DNA of 64,000 bases from Nocardia sp. NRRL S-836 (GCF_001279525.1 NZ_LGDY01000102.1:110785-174784); one strand, 5' to 3'. Positions 37,792-49,186 are shown, numbered from the stretch's first letter. Notes: generated from the sequence alone by a model not told the origin. Numbers and translations are program-made.

Positions 37792-39225
37792 CTTCCAGGG
37801 CAGCTGGTTGTAGTCACCCCCGGCGTTGGGATCCATGCCCTGGTAGAGGTAGCGCAGCTGACACGGGTTGATCTCCATCGTCTGGTCGATGCCGGAGCGG
37901 ATCATCTCGCCGTGGCTGATGTCGCGCGTCCACTGTCCACTCGGGAACGTGACGTTGTTGTGCCTGGCGAACGGGTTCGACTCCTCGGCGGCCAGCGCCG
38001 TCCACGGGCCGGTGATCGCCGGGGCGGTCCAGGTGCGGAACCAGCGCCGGCCGTCCGAGCCGATGGCCTCGTGCACCAGCAGGTACTGGTTCTTGCCCGC
38101 GACCTTGTAGACGTTGGAGGCCTCGAACAACCGGTTGCGGTTCGAGTCCTGCAACGCGATCACGGTGTTGGTGAACCCGTTGGGGTACTGCGCCACGGTC
38201 GTCTCGGAGCGGTACAGGTGACCGTTGTCGTCGGAGGAGAACAGGTAGCACTTGGCGGTGTCGCACACGACCCAGAAGTCGACCCAGTAGCCGTTGCCGA
38301 TGTTGTCGCGGATGATCTGCGGCATGCCGTTCGCGTAGAAGTTCTTCGGCGCCGACCACGACGACGGGTTGGAGATGTCGGTCGTCGTGGAGTACGACGC
38401 GTTCGACCCCGTCTGGTACACCAGGTACCACAGGCGCTGGGGCGCGAAGTAGAACACGTGCGGCGCCGCCTTGTAACCGGTGCCCACGGCCGTGCGGTCC
38501 AGGTAGTAGTGCGGTGCCGAGGACGCCTGCGACCAGTCGCTGAAGCTCGTGTACATCAGGTTGTAGCCGTTGGTGTACACCGAGGCGAACACGTGGTACT
38601 TGCCGTCGTGGTAGACGACGCTCGGGTCCTTGACCGAGTACACGGTCCGGTGCGCCGAGTCCGGCTTCGGAGCGATCAGCGCGCCGCTGGAGGACCAGCG
38701 GAAGCTCGACGGCAGGTTGCCGACGGGCGGGTTGCCGGTCGTGGTCGTCGTCGTGGTGGTCGTGGTCGTCGTGGTGGTGGGGCCGACGTCACCGGTGCAC
38801 AGGGTGCCGTTGAGGGTGAACGCGGTGGGGTTCGGGTTGCTCGTGCCGCTGGCGGTCCCGTTGAACCCGAACTCGACCCGGCCGCCGGTGGGGATCGCGG
38901 CGTTGTAGGAGACGTTGCGCGCGGTCACCTCGGCACCGGACTGGGCCACCTGGGCGTTCCACGCCTGCGTCACCTTCTGGCCGGCGCCGTAGCTCCAGGT
39001 CAGCGTCCAGCCGTCGACGGCGTCGCCGAGGTTGGTGACGGTGACGCTCGCGGTGAACCCACCGTCCCATTGCGACGGTGCGGCGTAGGTGACCGAGCAG
39101 CCGGGGGCCGCCGACGCGGGCGGCAGTGCCACCGCGGTCAGCGCGGACACCGCCATGAGCGGCACCGCGGCCAGGACCGTGAGCCGGGCCCGGCGGGACG
39201 TGAACAGTCGTCGTGCGAAGAACAT
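37756..39225 (-). CDS. secreted GH62 alpha-L-arabinofuranosidase with N-terminal CBM2
   Basis: 489 residues. Signal peptide about 1-40. CBM2 (about 41-140, GCSVTYAAPSQWDGGFTAS to LNGTLC), a poly-Thr linker of about 14, then the GH62 propeller (about 165-489). Visible are VKDPSVVYHDGKYHVFASV (catalytic Asp), APHVFYFAPQRLWYLVYQ, WVDFWVVCDTAKCYLFSSDD, LFEASNVYKVAGKNQYLLV (catalytic Glu) and ESNPFARHNNVTFPSGQWT. GH62 enzymes release arabinose from singly substituted xylose of arabinoxylan. ATG 39225 follows AAGGGTG. The gene lies 38 bases after the CE3-like esterase, suggesting a shared transcript. Confidence 0.95.
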   Translation of the reverse strand: MFFARRLFTSRRARLTVLAAVPLMAVSALTAVALPPASAAPGCSVTYAAPSQWDGGFTASVTVTNLGDAVDGWTLTWSYGAGQKVTQAWNAQVAQSGAEVTARNVSYNAAIPTGGRVEFGFNGTASGTSNPNPTAFTLNGTLCTGDVGPTTTTTTTTTTTTTTGNPPVGNLPSSFRWSSSGALIAPKPDSAHRTVYSVKDPSVVYHDGKYHVFASVYTNGYNLMYTSFSDWSQASSAPHYYLDRTAVGTGYKAAPHVFYFAPQRLWYLVYQTGSNASYSTTTDISNPSSWSAPKNFYANGMPQIIRDNIGNGYWVDFWVVCDTAKCYLFSSDDNGHLYRSETTVAQYPNGFTNTVIALQDSNRNRLFEASNVYKVAGKNQYLLVHEAIGSDGRRWFRTWTAPAITGPWTALAAEESNPFARHNNVTFPSGQWTRDISHGEMIRSGIDQTMEINPCQLRYLYQGMDPNAGGDYNQLPWKLGLLTQTNSAC

Positions 39226-39263
39226 GATCACCCTTCGTCGTCGGAGGGTCGGGCGAGCGGGGG

Positions 39264-40271
39264 TCAGGGGCTGCTGCAGGTCGCGGCGCCGACCGCGGGG
39301 GCGGCCGAGCCGGCGGCGAGGAAGCCGAACGTCGTGCCGGCACCGGGCGCGACCGTGCCGTTGTAGCCGGCGTTGGTGACCGTGACCGAGCCGCTGGCGG
39401 TACCACCCCAGATCTGGCTGACGGTGTGCCCGCCGGGCAGGCTGAACCGGACCGTCCAGCCGCTGAGCGCCGCCGCGGTGGGGTTGGCGACGGTCACCTC
39501 GGCCTGGAAGCCACCGTCCCAGTGCCCGGTCACCTGGGCCGTCGCGGTGCACGAGCCACCACCGGGCTGCTGCGGCTCGCCGATGCTGCCGGGCACCGCG
39601 GACAGCGCGTTGAACCAGACCGCGGCCATCTTGCTGTAGCCGGCGGCGTTGGGGTGGATGCCGTCGGGCAGGTCGGAGATCGGCACCGCCGAGTACATGT
39701 CGACCACGTGCACCCGCTTGCCCGCCGCCGCCTTCGCCCGCAGCAACGGCACGATCGCCGCGTTGTAGCCGCGCACGGTCGGGTCGGCGAACCGGATCGG
39801 GATGATCGTGGAGACGAACACCTCCGCCGACGGCGCCTGCGCGGTGATCTTGTCCACCAGCGCGGACAACCGCCGCGGCGCACCGGCCGGGTCGCTGCTG
39901 TACATGTCGTTGGTGCCGATGTGCAGCAAGATCGTCCGCGGCGTGTAGGTGCGCAACCAGTTCACGACGTTGGCGTCGACCTGCGCGATGGTCCAGCCCG
40001 GATGACCCTCGTGGTTGCGGTCGGGCATCGAGGAGGGCCCGTCGGCGAGCGACCCGACGAAGTCGACGTTGCGCCCAGCCGCCCGCAGCCTCGCCCCCAG
40101 GTCGAGGCGGTAACCACCGATAGAGCCGCCCTGGGTGATCGAGTCGCCGAGCGGCATGACCCGCACCGGATCGGCCTGGACGTCCACAGAGGACTCCCCC
40201 GCGACCGCGGGCGGTGCCACCAGCAGCACAGCGATGACGGCTGCGCACAGCGCTTTGAGCGGGCTCGGCAT
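39264..40271 (-). CDS. secreted CE3-like SGNH carbohydrate esterase with CBM2
   Basis: 335 residues. Signal peptide about 1-24. The SGNH domain (about 35-225) has RVMPLGDSITQGGSIGGYR (catalytic Ser), HEGHPGWTIAQVD, LLHIGTNDMYSSD and LPDGIHPNAAGYSKMA (catalytic Asp/His). This is the CE3 acetylxylan esterase pattern. After a short PQQPGGGS link a CBM2 (about 238-335; Cys to Cys) follows, without a Thr tract. It probably removes acetyl groups from xylan so that GH62 and GH43 can act. It heads the minus-strand run; the composite operator at 40391 lies 120 bases upstream. Confidence 0.92.
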   Translation of the reverse strand: MPSPLKALCAAVIAVLLVAPPAVAGESSVDVQADPVRVMPLGDSITQGGSIGGYRLDLGARLRAAGRNVDFVGSLADGPSSMPDRNHEGHPGWTIAQVDANVVNWLRTYTPRTILLHIGTNDMYSSDPAGAPRRLSALVDKITAQAPSAEVFVSTIIPIRFADPTVRGYNAAIVPLLRAKAAAGKRVHVVDMYSAVPISDLPDGIHPNAAGYSKMAAVWFNALSAVPGSIGEPQQPGGGSCTATAQVTGHWDGGFQAEVTVANPTAAALSGWTVRFSLPGGHTVSQIWGGTASGSVTVTNAGYNGTVAPGAGTTFGFLAAGSAAPAVGAATCSSP

Positions 40272-40390
40272 GGGTGAGCCTTCCCGGGAGACCGGGTGGT
40301 AGGCCCGAGGTCTCCCTGCGTCTTCGTTGACGAGCGGTCAGCGCAGGGGCCGACTCCCAGCAATGTAACCAGGCAGTCACAGGGGGTCAA

Positions 40391-40420
40391 AGCTAAAGTT
40401 GTGAGCGTTAACCTTTAGCT
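40391..40420. promoter_or_regulatory. composite operator: GTGAGCGTTAAC core inside AGCTAAAG/CTTTAGCT arms
   Basis: The core GTGAGCGTTAAC (40401-40412) belongs to the TGTKAGCGNTAACA family. It is framed by perfect outer arms AGCTAAAG (40391-40398) and CTTTAGCT (40413-40420). The same architecture occurs at 47420-47450. It lies upstream of the CE3/GH62/GH27/GH43 run on the minus strand. Confidence 0.7.
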
Positions 40421-40465
40421 GTGCGCTGGTTTGGGCGTCGAATGCCGTTCGACGCGGGGGTAGAC

Positions 40466-40479
40466 TGTTAGCGCGAACA
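40466..40479. promoter_or_regulatory. TGTKAGCGNTAACA-type LacI operator
   Basis: TGTTAGCGCGAACA, a near-palindrome 53 bases (start to end) beyond the composite site. Two sites in tandem again suggest cooperative repression of the esterase operon. Confidence 0.6.
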
Positions 40480-40772
40480 TTTGGCCCGAGGTGGGTGGGC
40501 TGTCGGTGTACGGGGCGCGGGGCGCTCCGGGTGGTCGAGGCTGCGCGAGAGGCCGAGCCGGCGGTGGCACAGGGGCGAACTCGACTCGGCGGGCAGGCCA
40601 GTGGCGGGCAGGCCAGCGGTACGCCGGCTCTGCGTGCACCCCGCCCTGCTACGCACCGCCTGCGGTACGCCAGGCACTGCGGTACGCCAGCCCTGCGATG
40701 CGCCCGACCCCGCGATCCGCCAGCCTTGCAATGGCGCCCAGCGCTGCAGCGAGCAACCCGAAGGCATCACAG

Positions 40773-41016
40773 GCTCGCGCAGGGGTCCCCCGCGGACTCA
40801 GACCCCCCGCGACCCAACCTACTCACGGGGACCGACAGTTTCGCCCCCTCGACGCCCGCACCCAGGTCAGCCGCAGGGAGGCGCCACCGAGCCACCCCTC
40901 CGCACCGGCACCCCAGCCCCGCGGCAACCCAGGCTCGCAGCATCGCAAGCTCACGCAGGGGTCCCCCGCAAAGCCGGGCCCCCCGCGACCCAACCTACTC
41001 ACAGGGACCGACAATT
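40773..41016. repeat. 68-bp direct repeat, two copies (40773-40840 and 40949-41016)
   Basis: Both copies begin GCTC[G/A]CGCAGGGGTCC, contain CCCCCCGCGACCCAACCTAC and end ACCGACA[G/A]TT. They are nearly identical, 176 bases apart, in the non-coding gap 40272-41106. They form the first part of a larger duplication together with the 50-bp repeat at 40861/41101. Apart from the operators and these repeats the gap holds nothing I can name; frames through it are low-complexity. Confidence 0.8.
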
Positions 41017-41150
41017 CTGGACGTCGCCGCCCGACGCCCAGGTCCGCCGCGCCCGACGCCCAGGTCCGCCGCCCGCCGCCCCTGCCCCTCACCACCCGGC
41101 CCCAGGTCAGCCGCGCGGAGGCGCCACCGAGCCACCCTCCCGCACCGGCA
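40861..41150. repeat. 50-bp direct repeat including the 3' end of the lacI gene (40861-40910 and 41101-41150)
   Basis: Both copies begin CCCAGGTCAGCCGC and contain GGAGGCGCCACCGAGCCACC. The second copy holds the stop and last codons of the LacI gene (C-terminal REGGSVAPPRG), so the first copy is a duplicated piece of that gene's 3' end lying downstream of it. Confidence 0.8.
41029..41072. repeat. perfect 22-bp tandem duplication
   Basis: Copies at 41029-41050 and 41051-41072 are identical, starting GCCCGACGCCCAGGTC. They lie just downstream of the LacI stop, between the larger direct repeats. Confidence 0.85.
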
Positions 41151-42165
41151 TCGGCACCCGGTGCACCATCGGCGCCCGAGCGTCACGGCCGCGCCGTTCC
41201 ACCATGTCGACCAGCACCTTGACGGCCTGGGCGCCCAGCTCGTGGTGCGGCAGGGCGATGGTGGTCAGCCGGGGGCGCATCCACGACGCGACCGGGTGGT
41301 CGTCGAAGCCGATGACCGAGACGTCGTCGGGGACCGAGAGGCCGGCTTCGGCGAGGGCCTGGTACGCGCCGAAGGCCAGGCGGTCGTTGAAGCAGACCAG
41401 GGCCTTGGGCAGGTGGTGGCGCAGCAGGTCCCTGGTGGCGTCGTAGCCGTGTTCGGGTGTCCACTTCGGACAGCGGTGGGCGCTGACCACCTCGACGCCT
41501 GCGGCGGTGAAGACGTCGCGCAGGCCGAGGAGGCGTTCCACGGCCGCGATGCTGTTCGGTGGCACGTCGTAGGCGCCGGGGCCGGCGCCGATCAGGTGGA
41601 CGCCGTGTTCGTGGCCGGCCTCGACCAGCACGAGTGCGGCCGAGCGGCCGGCCTGCAGTTCGTCGGGGACCACCGACGGGGCGCCGGAGCGGGTCCAGGC
41701 GGTGGCGTTGAGCAGCACGGCCGGTCCGTCGTTCACGCCCTCCGGCACGACGATCGCCCTGGTGTGCATGGCGGCGAAGATGATGCCGTCCGCGCGGCGG
41801 TCGCGCATCGACTCGACCAGTGCCCGTTCGATCACCTGGTCGCCGCCGGACTCGCCGACGAACAGCATGAAACCGTGCTGGTAGGCGGCATCCACGGCGC
41901 CGCGCACCATGTCGCCGGCCAGGCCCGATGACGCGACCGTGTCCGAGACGAAGCCGATCGTCTGCGAACGGCCGGTGCGCGGGCTCGCGGCCAGTGCGCT
42001 GTTGCGCCGGTAGCCCAGTTCCTGGGCGGTGGAGCGCACCCTGCGCTCAGCCGCCTCCGAGATGCGCAGCTCGCGTGCGCGGCCGGTCAGGACGAGTGAC
42101 GCCGTGGTGACCGACACCCCGCTCGCGGCCGCCACGTCGGCCAGTGTCACGCGCGTTCGTCCCAC
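41107..42165 (-). CDS. LacI-family transcriptional regulator
   Basis: 352 residues. HTH and hinge: VTLADVAAASGVSVTTASLV, then RISEAAERRVRSTAQELGYRRNSALAA. The ligand domain contains QTIGFVSDTVASSGLAGDMV, DRRADGIIFAAMHT, HLPKALVCFNDRLAFGAYQAL and VPDDVSVIGFDDHPVASWMRPRLTTI. The start ATG 42165 begins at the HTH. It sits between the esterase operon and the GntR gene, on the same strand as both. Its target is uncertain: it is one of two LacI candidates for the TGTKAGCGNTAACA sites, but no such site lies at its own promoter; an unrelated inverted repeat does. The 3' end is part of a local duplication. Confidence 0.92.
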   Translation of the reverse strand: MGRTRVTLADVAAASGVSVTTASLVLTGRARELRISEAAERRVRSTAQELGYRRNSALAASPRTGRSQTIGFVSDTVASSGLAGDMVRGAVDAAYQHGFMLFVGESGGDQVIERALVESMRDRRADGIIFAAMHTRAIVVPEGVNDGPAVLLNATAWTRSGAPSVVPDELQAGRSAALVLVEAGHEHGVHLIGAGPGAYDVPPNSIAAVERLLGLRDVFTAAGVEVVSAHRCPKWTPEHGYDATRDLLRHHLPKALVCFNDRLAFGAYQALAEAGLSVPDDVSVIGFDDHPVASWMRPRLTTIALPHHELGAQAVKVLVDMVERRGRDARAPMVHRVPMPVREGGSVAPPRG

Positions 42166-42194
42166 TCCGGATCCGCCTCCCGTCGCAGTACGGG

Positions 42195-42218
42195 TTCCGA
42201 CCGCTCATCCGGTCGGAA
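42195..42218. promoter_or_regulatory. inverted repeat upstream of lacI (41107-42165)
   Basis: Arms TTCCGACCG (42195-42203) and CGGTCGGAA (42210-42218), perfect, 6-base centre. It lies 30 bases before the LacI start. It could be that repressor's own operator or a terminator of the upstream GntR gene on the same strand. Nothing else is recognisable in 42166-42308. Confidence 0.5.
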
Positions 42219-42308
42219 GGTTGCACGAAATGCTTGTGGTTCACACGTTCGCGGGCCTGGCGTTCGCCGGGCGGTCCTGGCGGAGGGACCACCGGGCGGG
42301 CGCCGGCC

Positions 42309-43082
42309 CTACCGCTTGAGCCGGCCGGGGTCGCCGGCCCTGCCGCGGCGCACCAGCCACGCCTCGGTGATGTGGGTGAACATCGCCTTCGCCGCGCCGG
42401 GCGCGTCGCGGGCCGCGAGGCGCTCGTAGATGCGGCGGTGCCCCTTGTTGGAGGCCTTGCACAGGTCCCGGTCGCTCTTGCCCTGGTAGCCGGACGTGTG
42501 GATCACCTGGCCCTCCAGCGCGCGCACGACACCGCGGGCGATGCGGTTGCCGGACGCCTGCATGATCGTGTCGTGGAACAGCCGGTCGTGCTCCTCGTAG
42601 GTGGGGGTGTCGTCGACCAGCTCGTCCATCCGGTCCACCAGCGCGCGCAACCGGTCCAGCACGTCCTGCTCCAGCGTGCGGGCGGCGACCTGGGCCATGT
42701 CCGACTCCAGCAGCCGCCGGGTGACGACCACGTCGTCGAGGATCGCGAGCGTCTCGTCCTCGGCGATCGTGGCGCCGAGGACCAGCTCGTCGAGCATGTT
42801 CCACTGGGCCTGCGGTGTCACCGTGGTGCCCGCGCCCTGGCGCACCCGGACCAAGCCCTTCTCCTGCAGCACCTTCACGGCCTCGCGGACCACGGTCCTG
42901 CTCACCGAGAAGGTCTCGCAGAGCACCGGCTCCGGCGGCAGCGTCGTGCCCGGCGGGTAGTTGCCGCGCACGATCCGCTGCACGAGCTCCGCGGTGACGG
43001 CCGTCGCGAGGTTGGCCGGTCGCCGCGTCCAGCCGGGACGCACGGCGGTGGCCGGCTCCGGCTGCGAACGTGTCGCTGACAT
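42309..43082 (-). CDS. FadR-subfamily GntR transcriptional regulator
   Basis: 257 residues. Winged helix about 25-95 (IVRGNYPPGTTLPPEPVLCE, FSVSRTVVREAVKVLQEKGL). The FCD domain (about 105-235) has the metal-pocket pattern RRLLESDMAQVAA, EEHDRLFHDTIMQASGN and HRRIYERLAARD. ATG 43082 starts just ahead of the HTH. It is divergent from the beta-helix enzyme gene. A large nested palindrome lies between the two, so this regulator probably controls that enzyme in response to a sugar acid (inference). Confidence 0.9.
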   Translation of the reverse strand: MSATRSQPEPATAVRPGWTRRPANLATAVTAELVQRIVRGNYPPGTTLPPEPVLCETFSVSRTVVREAVKVLQEKGLVRVRQGAGTTVTPQAQWNMLDELVLGATIAEDETLAILDDVVVTRRLLESDMAQVAARTLEQDVLDRLRALVDRMDELVDDTPTYEEHDRLFHDTIMQASGNRIARGVVRALEGQVIHTSGYQGKSDRDLCKASNKGHRRIYERLAARDAPGAAKAMFTHITEAWLVRRGRAGDPGRLKR

Positions 43083-43131
43083 CTTGCCTCCGTTGCGCTG
43101 CCCGACGTCGGTGGCGGCGATCCGACAGTAT

Positions 43132-43170
43132 ACGTAACACCATTGACGTCACACGTCATACGAGTTACGT
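43132..43170. promoter_or_regulatory. 39-bp nested palindrome, candidate GntR operator
   Basis: Outer arms ACGTAAC (43132-43138) and GTTACGT (43164-43170) and inner arms TGACGT (43144-43149) and ACGTCA (43153-43158) share one centre at 43151. The site lies 50 bases upstream of the GntR start in the divergent intergenic region 43083-43348. Confidence 0.65.
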
Positions 43171-43348
43171 TCCGACTTGTTTCCTGACGCGGGTGTCACA
43201 CCGCTTCCAGCGGATCCCGGCGCACCGGCCACCGTGGTCGTCCTCCACCACCACGGCAGCTCCACCTCGTCGTCCACACCGGACACAACTCTGCCCCGTC
43301 CGCCGCAACGGGAGGGTGACCAGGCCACACCCCTCACCAGGAGGTCCC

Positions 43349-45724
43349 TTGTCCACGTCCTCGTTCCCCGACACGCGCAGGCGGGCCGCGTTCGCCGTCA
43401 CGGCGGTGGTGGCCGCCGCGCTCGCCACCGCTCCCCCCGCCACCGCGGCCACCACCACCCTCTACGCCTCCCCCACCGGTACCGGTACCGCCTGCACCGC
43501 CACGGAACCGTGCGCGCTGCCCGCGGCACAGGCCGCGGTGCGCTCCCGCACCGGCTCGATGACCGGCGACATCGTCGTGGAGCTGGCCGACGGCGTGTAC
43601 CGGCTCTCCCAGCCGCTGCGCTTCACCTCGGCGGACTCCGGCACCGGCGGCTACCGCGTGCTGTGGCAGGCCGCCGCGTCGGCGAAGCCGGTCATCAGCG
43701 GCGCCAGGGCGGTCACCGGGTGGTCGGTCGCCGACTCCGGGAAGAACATCTGGCGGGCGAACGTCGGCACCGGCGTCGACAGCCGCCAGCTCTACGTCAA
43801 CGGCGCCATCGCCAGCCGCGCGCGCACGCAGGTCAACCGGGCGGACTTCACGTTCACCGACACGGGCATGCGCTTCTCGAACAGCGCGCTGAACTACCTG
43901 AACACCCTGGCGAACCAGAACCGCGTCGAGGTGGAGAGCGTCAACTCGTTCACCGACCGGTACTCGCCGGTGCAGAGCATCAGCGGCAACTTCCTCACGA
44001 TGCAGCAGCCCGCCTGGAACAACAACACGTTCGGCTACGACACGCTGAGCAAGCCGCACCGCGCCGGGCCGCTGTACCTGGCCAACGCCTACGAGTTCCT
44101 GGACGCGCAGGGCGAGTGGTACCTCAACCCCGGTACCGGCACGCTCTACTACATCCCGCTGGCCGGGCAGAACATGAGCAACGTCAGCGTCGAGCTGCCG
44201 ACGCTGCAGTCGCTCGTGAACGTCGGCGGCACCTACGACGCTCCCGCGCGCAACATCACCTTCAGCGGCATCACCTTCACCGGCACGTCGTGGCTCGGCC
44301 CCAGCAGCAACCAGGGCTTCGCCGACCAGCAGACCGGCGCGTACATGTCGGGCAACCAGAACTGGCCCGCCGACCGGATCAACTCCTGCCAGAGCGGCTG
44401 CGCGCAGTTCGAGGCGGTGCGGCCGCACTGGTCGCAGATGCCGGCGGCGGTGCAGGTCTCCGCGGCCAGCGGCATCACGTTCACCGACTCGCGGTTCTTC
44501 AACCTGGGTCAGACCGCCATCGGGATCGGCAACGACGCCAACGCCCACGCCAGCGGCGTCGGGCTGGGCGCGTCCGGCATCACGGTCACCCGCTCGGAGA
44601 TCGCGCGCACCTCGGCCGGTGGCGTCGTCGTCGGTGGCGTGCGGGCCGACGCCCACCACCCGAGCGACCAGCGCATGGTCAACCGGGACATCACGGTGAG
44701 CTACAACCGCATCCACGACATCGCCGTCGAGTACCGCGGCAACGTGTCGGTGCTCAACACGTACGTCAACGGCGCGACCGTGGCGCAGAACGAGATCTAC
44801 AACCTGCCGTACTCCGGCCTGTCCCTCGGGTACGGCTGGGGCGCCAACGACGCGGGCGGCAGCAACCACTACGCCAACCGCGGCCTGTACAACTACCAGC
44901 CGCGGTACTCGACGCCGACGACCGCGACCGGCAACCGGCTGCTCAACAACTACGTGCACGACGTCATGCAGCAGATGACCGACGGCGGCTGCATCTACAC
45001 GCTCGGGTGGAACCCGAACGCCGAGATCAGCGGTAACCACTGCCTGCGCACCAACGGCTGGTTCGGCCTGTACTTCGACGAGGGCTCGAAGTACTACCGC
45101 GCCACCGGCAACGTCTTCTCCGCCACCGGCACCTGGGCCACCGCGAACTACTGGGGTGGCGAGAACATGGGCAACTGGACCGTCAGCAACAACTGGTCGA
45201 CCAACAACAGCACCAACATCACCAACGGCGACCGCGGCAACGTCGTCAACGGCAACGTCGTGGTGTCCAACGGCAACTGGCCGGCGGGTGCCCAGGCGGT
45301 GATGGCGAACGCCGGACCCGGCGGCACCGGTGGCGGCGGCCGGGAGAACGTCGCGGTCGTCGGCGCCCAGTCGAACCGCTGCCTGGACGTGGCCGCCGCG
45401 ACCAACAACACGCAGGCGCGGCTGTGGGACTGCACGGGCAGCGCGAACCAGCGCTGGAGCCACACGGCGGGCAAGCAGCTGACGGTGCAGGGCAAGTGCC
45501 TCGACGCCTCCGGTCAGGGCACGACCAACGGCACCGCGGCGATCCTGTGGGACTGCCACGGCGGCCTGAACCAGCAGTGGAACGTCAACGCCGACGGCAG
45601 CATCAGCGGCGCGCAGTCCGGGCTGTGCCTGGACGCCAGCGGCAACGGCACGGCGAACGGCACGCTGGTCCAGCTCTGGACCTGCCACGGCGGAACGAAC
45701 CAGCAGTGGGCGTTGCGCGGCTGA
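43349..45724 (+). CDS. secreted right-handed beta-helix enzyme with ricin-type lectin
   Basis: 791 residues. TTG 43349 is the best start: AGGAGG ends 4 bases before it, and the signal peptide (TRRRAAFAVTAVVAAALATA) follows at once. The early part (about 35-260) has LYASPTGTGTACTATEPCAL, VISGARAVTGWSVADSGKNI and RQLYVNGAIASRARTQVN. A parallel beta-helix (about 270-660) has repeated turns ITFSGITFTGTSW, ITVTRSEIARTSAGG, ITVSYNRIHDIAVEY and ISGNHCLRTNGW. A ricin B/CBM13 trefoil (about 670-791; NQRWSH, NQQWNV, NQQWAL) closes it. GH141-like fucosidase/xylanase or a polysaccharide lyase are possible; I cannot decide. Its private GntR regulator hints at uronic-acid substrates. Confidence 0.8.
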   Translation: MSTSSFPDTRRRAAFAVTAVVAAALATAPPATAATTTLYASPTGTGTACTATEPCALPAAQAAVRSRTGSMTGDIVVELADGVYRLSQPLRFTSADSGTGGYRVLWQAAASAKPVISGARAVTGWSVADSGKNIWRANVGTGVDSRQLYVNGAIASRARTQVNRADFTFTDTGMRFSNSALNYLNTLANQNRVEVESVNSFTDRYSPVQSISGNFLTMQQPAWNNNTFGYDTLSKPHRAGPLYLANAYEFLDAQGEWYLNPGTGTLYYIPLAGQNMSNVSVELPTLQSLVNVGGTYDAPARNITFSGITFTGTSWLGPSSNQGFADQQTGAYMSGNQNWPADRINSCQSGCAQFEAVRPHWSQMPAAVQVSAASGITFTDSRFFNLGQTAIGIGNDANAHASGVGLGASGITVTRSEIARTSAGGVVVGGVRADAHHPSDQRMVNRDITVSYNRIHDIAVEYRGNVSVLNTYVNGATVAQNEIYNLPYSGLSLGYGWGANDAGGSNHYANRGLYNYQPRYSTPTTATGNRLLNNYVHDVMQQMTDGGCIYTLGWNPNAEISGNHCLRTNGWFGLYFDEGSKYYRATGNVFSATGTWATANYWGGENMGNWTVSNNWSTNNSTNITNGDRGNVVNGNVVVSNGNWPAGAQAVMANAGPGGTGGGGRENVAVVGAQSNRCLDVAAATNNTQARLWDCTGSANQRWSHTAGKQLTVQGKCLDASGQGTTNGTAAILWDCHGGLNQQWNVNADGSISGAQSGLCLDASGNGTANGTLVQLWTCHGGTNQQWALRG

Positions 45725-45737
45725 GCCGCGCGGCGGG

Positions 45738-45769
45738 GTGCGGGGACCGGCGCCGTCCGGTCTCCGCAC
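45738..45769 (+). terminator. hairpin after the beta-helix gene
   Basis: Arms GTGCGGGGACCGG (45738-45750) and CCGGTCTCCGCAC (45757-45769) pair over 13 bases with one G-T wobble, 13 bases after the stop. Confidence 0.75.
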
Positions 45770-45787
45770 TCACGGCGCACGGCAGTG

Positions 45788-45821
45788 CCCCGCCACGGCC
45801 GGGGTGCTGGCCGTGACGGGG
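45788..45821 (-). terminator. hairpin after the GH6 gene (minus strand)
   Basis: Arms CCCCG-C-CACGGCC (45788-45800) and GGCCGTG-A-CGGGG (45809-45821), 12 pairs with one mismatch. It lies 25 bases beyond the GH6 stop, back-to-back with the terminator at 45738. Confidence 0.65.
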
Positions 45822-45845
45822 AACCGGTTCCCTGCCGGAGGAACG

Positions 45846-47276
<1,431 letters not shown>

Positions 47277-47325
47277 TCAGGTCCTCGCAGCGTCGTTGCT
47301 GTTCCGATATGGGGCCGAACAATCA

Positions 47326-47339
47326 TGAGAGCGCTCTCA
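47326..47339. promoter_or_regulatory. CebR/CelR-type operator variant upstream of GH6
   Basis: TGAGAGCGCTCTCA, a perfect palindrome differing symmetrically from the TGGGAGCGCTCCCA consensus. It lies 50 bases upstream of the GH6 start on the minus strand. Confidence 0.8.
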
Positions 47340-47419
47340 CAAGCAATGTGGCGGAAATGTCCACTCAGCCGCTCGTCTGGATCGAACCCACCGTAGGCAC
47401 GGCTTCGAGGACGGGTCAA

Positions 47420-47450
47420 ACGCTAAAAATGTGAGCGTTAACTTTAGCGT
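47420..47450. promoter_or_regulatory. composite operator: GTGAGCGTTAAC core inside ACGCTAAA/TTTAGCGT arms
   Basis: The core GTGAGCGTTAAC (47431-47442) is framed by perfect arms ACGCTAAA (47420-47427) and TTTAGCGT (47443-47450). This is the same design as at 40391-40420. It sits mid-way in the 457-base divergent region between GH6 and GH10. Confidence 0.7.
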
Positions 47451-47504
47451 TGGGCGTTCGACCGCCCTTCAACAAATCGCGTTCGACGGATTCGATGAGC
47501 GGAC

Positions 47505-47518
47505 TGGGAGCGCTCCCT
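47505..47518. promoter_or_regulatory. CebR/CelR-type operator between GH6 and GH10
   Basis: TGGGAGCGCTCCCT matches the CebR box with one end mismatch. It may serve the xylanase gene (216 bases downstream) or act jointly with the box at 47326. Confidence 0.75.
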
Positions 47519-47529
47519 GCATTTGGTAG

Positions 47530-49098
<1,569 letters not shown>

Positions 49099-49129
49099 CG
49101 TCCGGCACCAGCACCAGCCGAGGACGGTT

Positions 49130-49160
49130 CCGCGGACCGGGCACGCAGCCCGGTCCGCGG
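49130..49160 (+). terminator. 13-bp perfect hairpin after GH10
   Basis: Arms CCGCGGACCGGGC (49130-49142) and GCCCGGTCCGCGG (49148-49160), loop ACGCA. It lies 31 bases after the GH10 stop and 26 bases before the GH43 start, so it could attenuate rather than end the transcript. Confidence 0.75.
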
Positions 49161-49186
49161 GCCTCCCCTGCCCTCGGGAGACAACG

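Noticed and set aside
40773..41150. Possible CRISPR array
   Set aside because: Only two copies per repeat, different repeat lengths, no regular spacers and no cas genes.
40495..41931. A plus-strand frame of 478 codons over the repeat gap and LacI
   Set aside because: Composed of proline/arginine-rich repeats and then antisense of the LacI gene; no start context.
41107..42165. The LacI at 41107-42165 as the regulator of the TGTKAGCGNTAACA sites
   Set aside because: No such site lies at its own promoter, whereas the LacI at 57864-58889 has one; kept only as an alternative.
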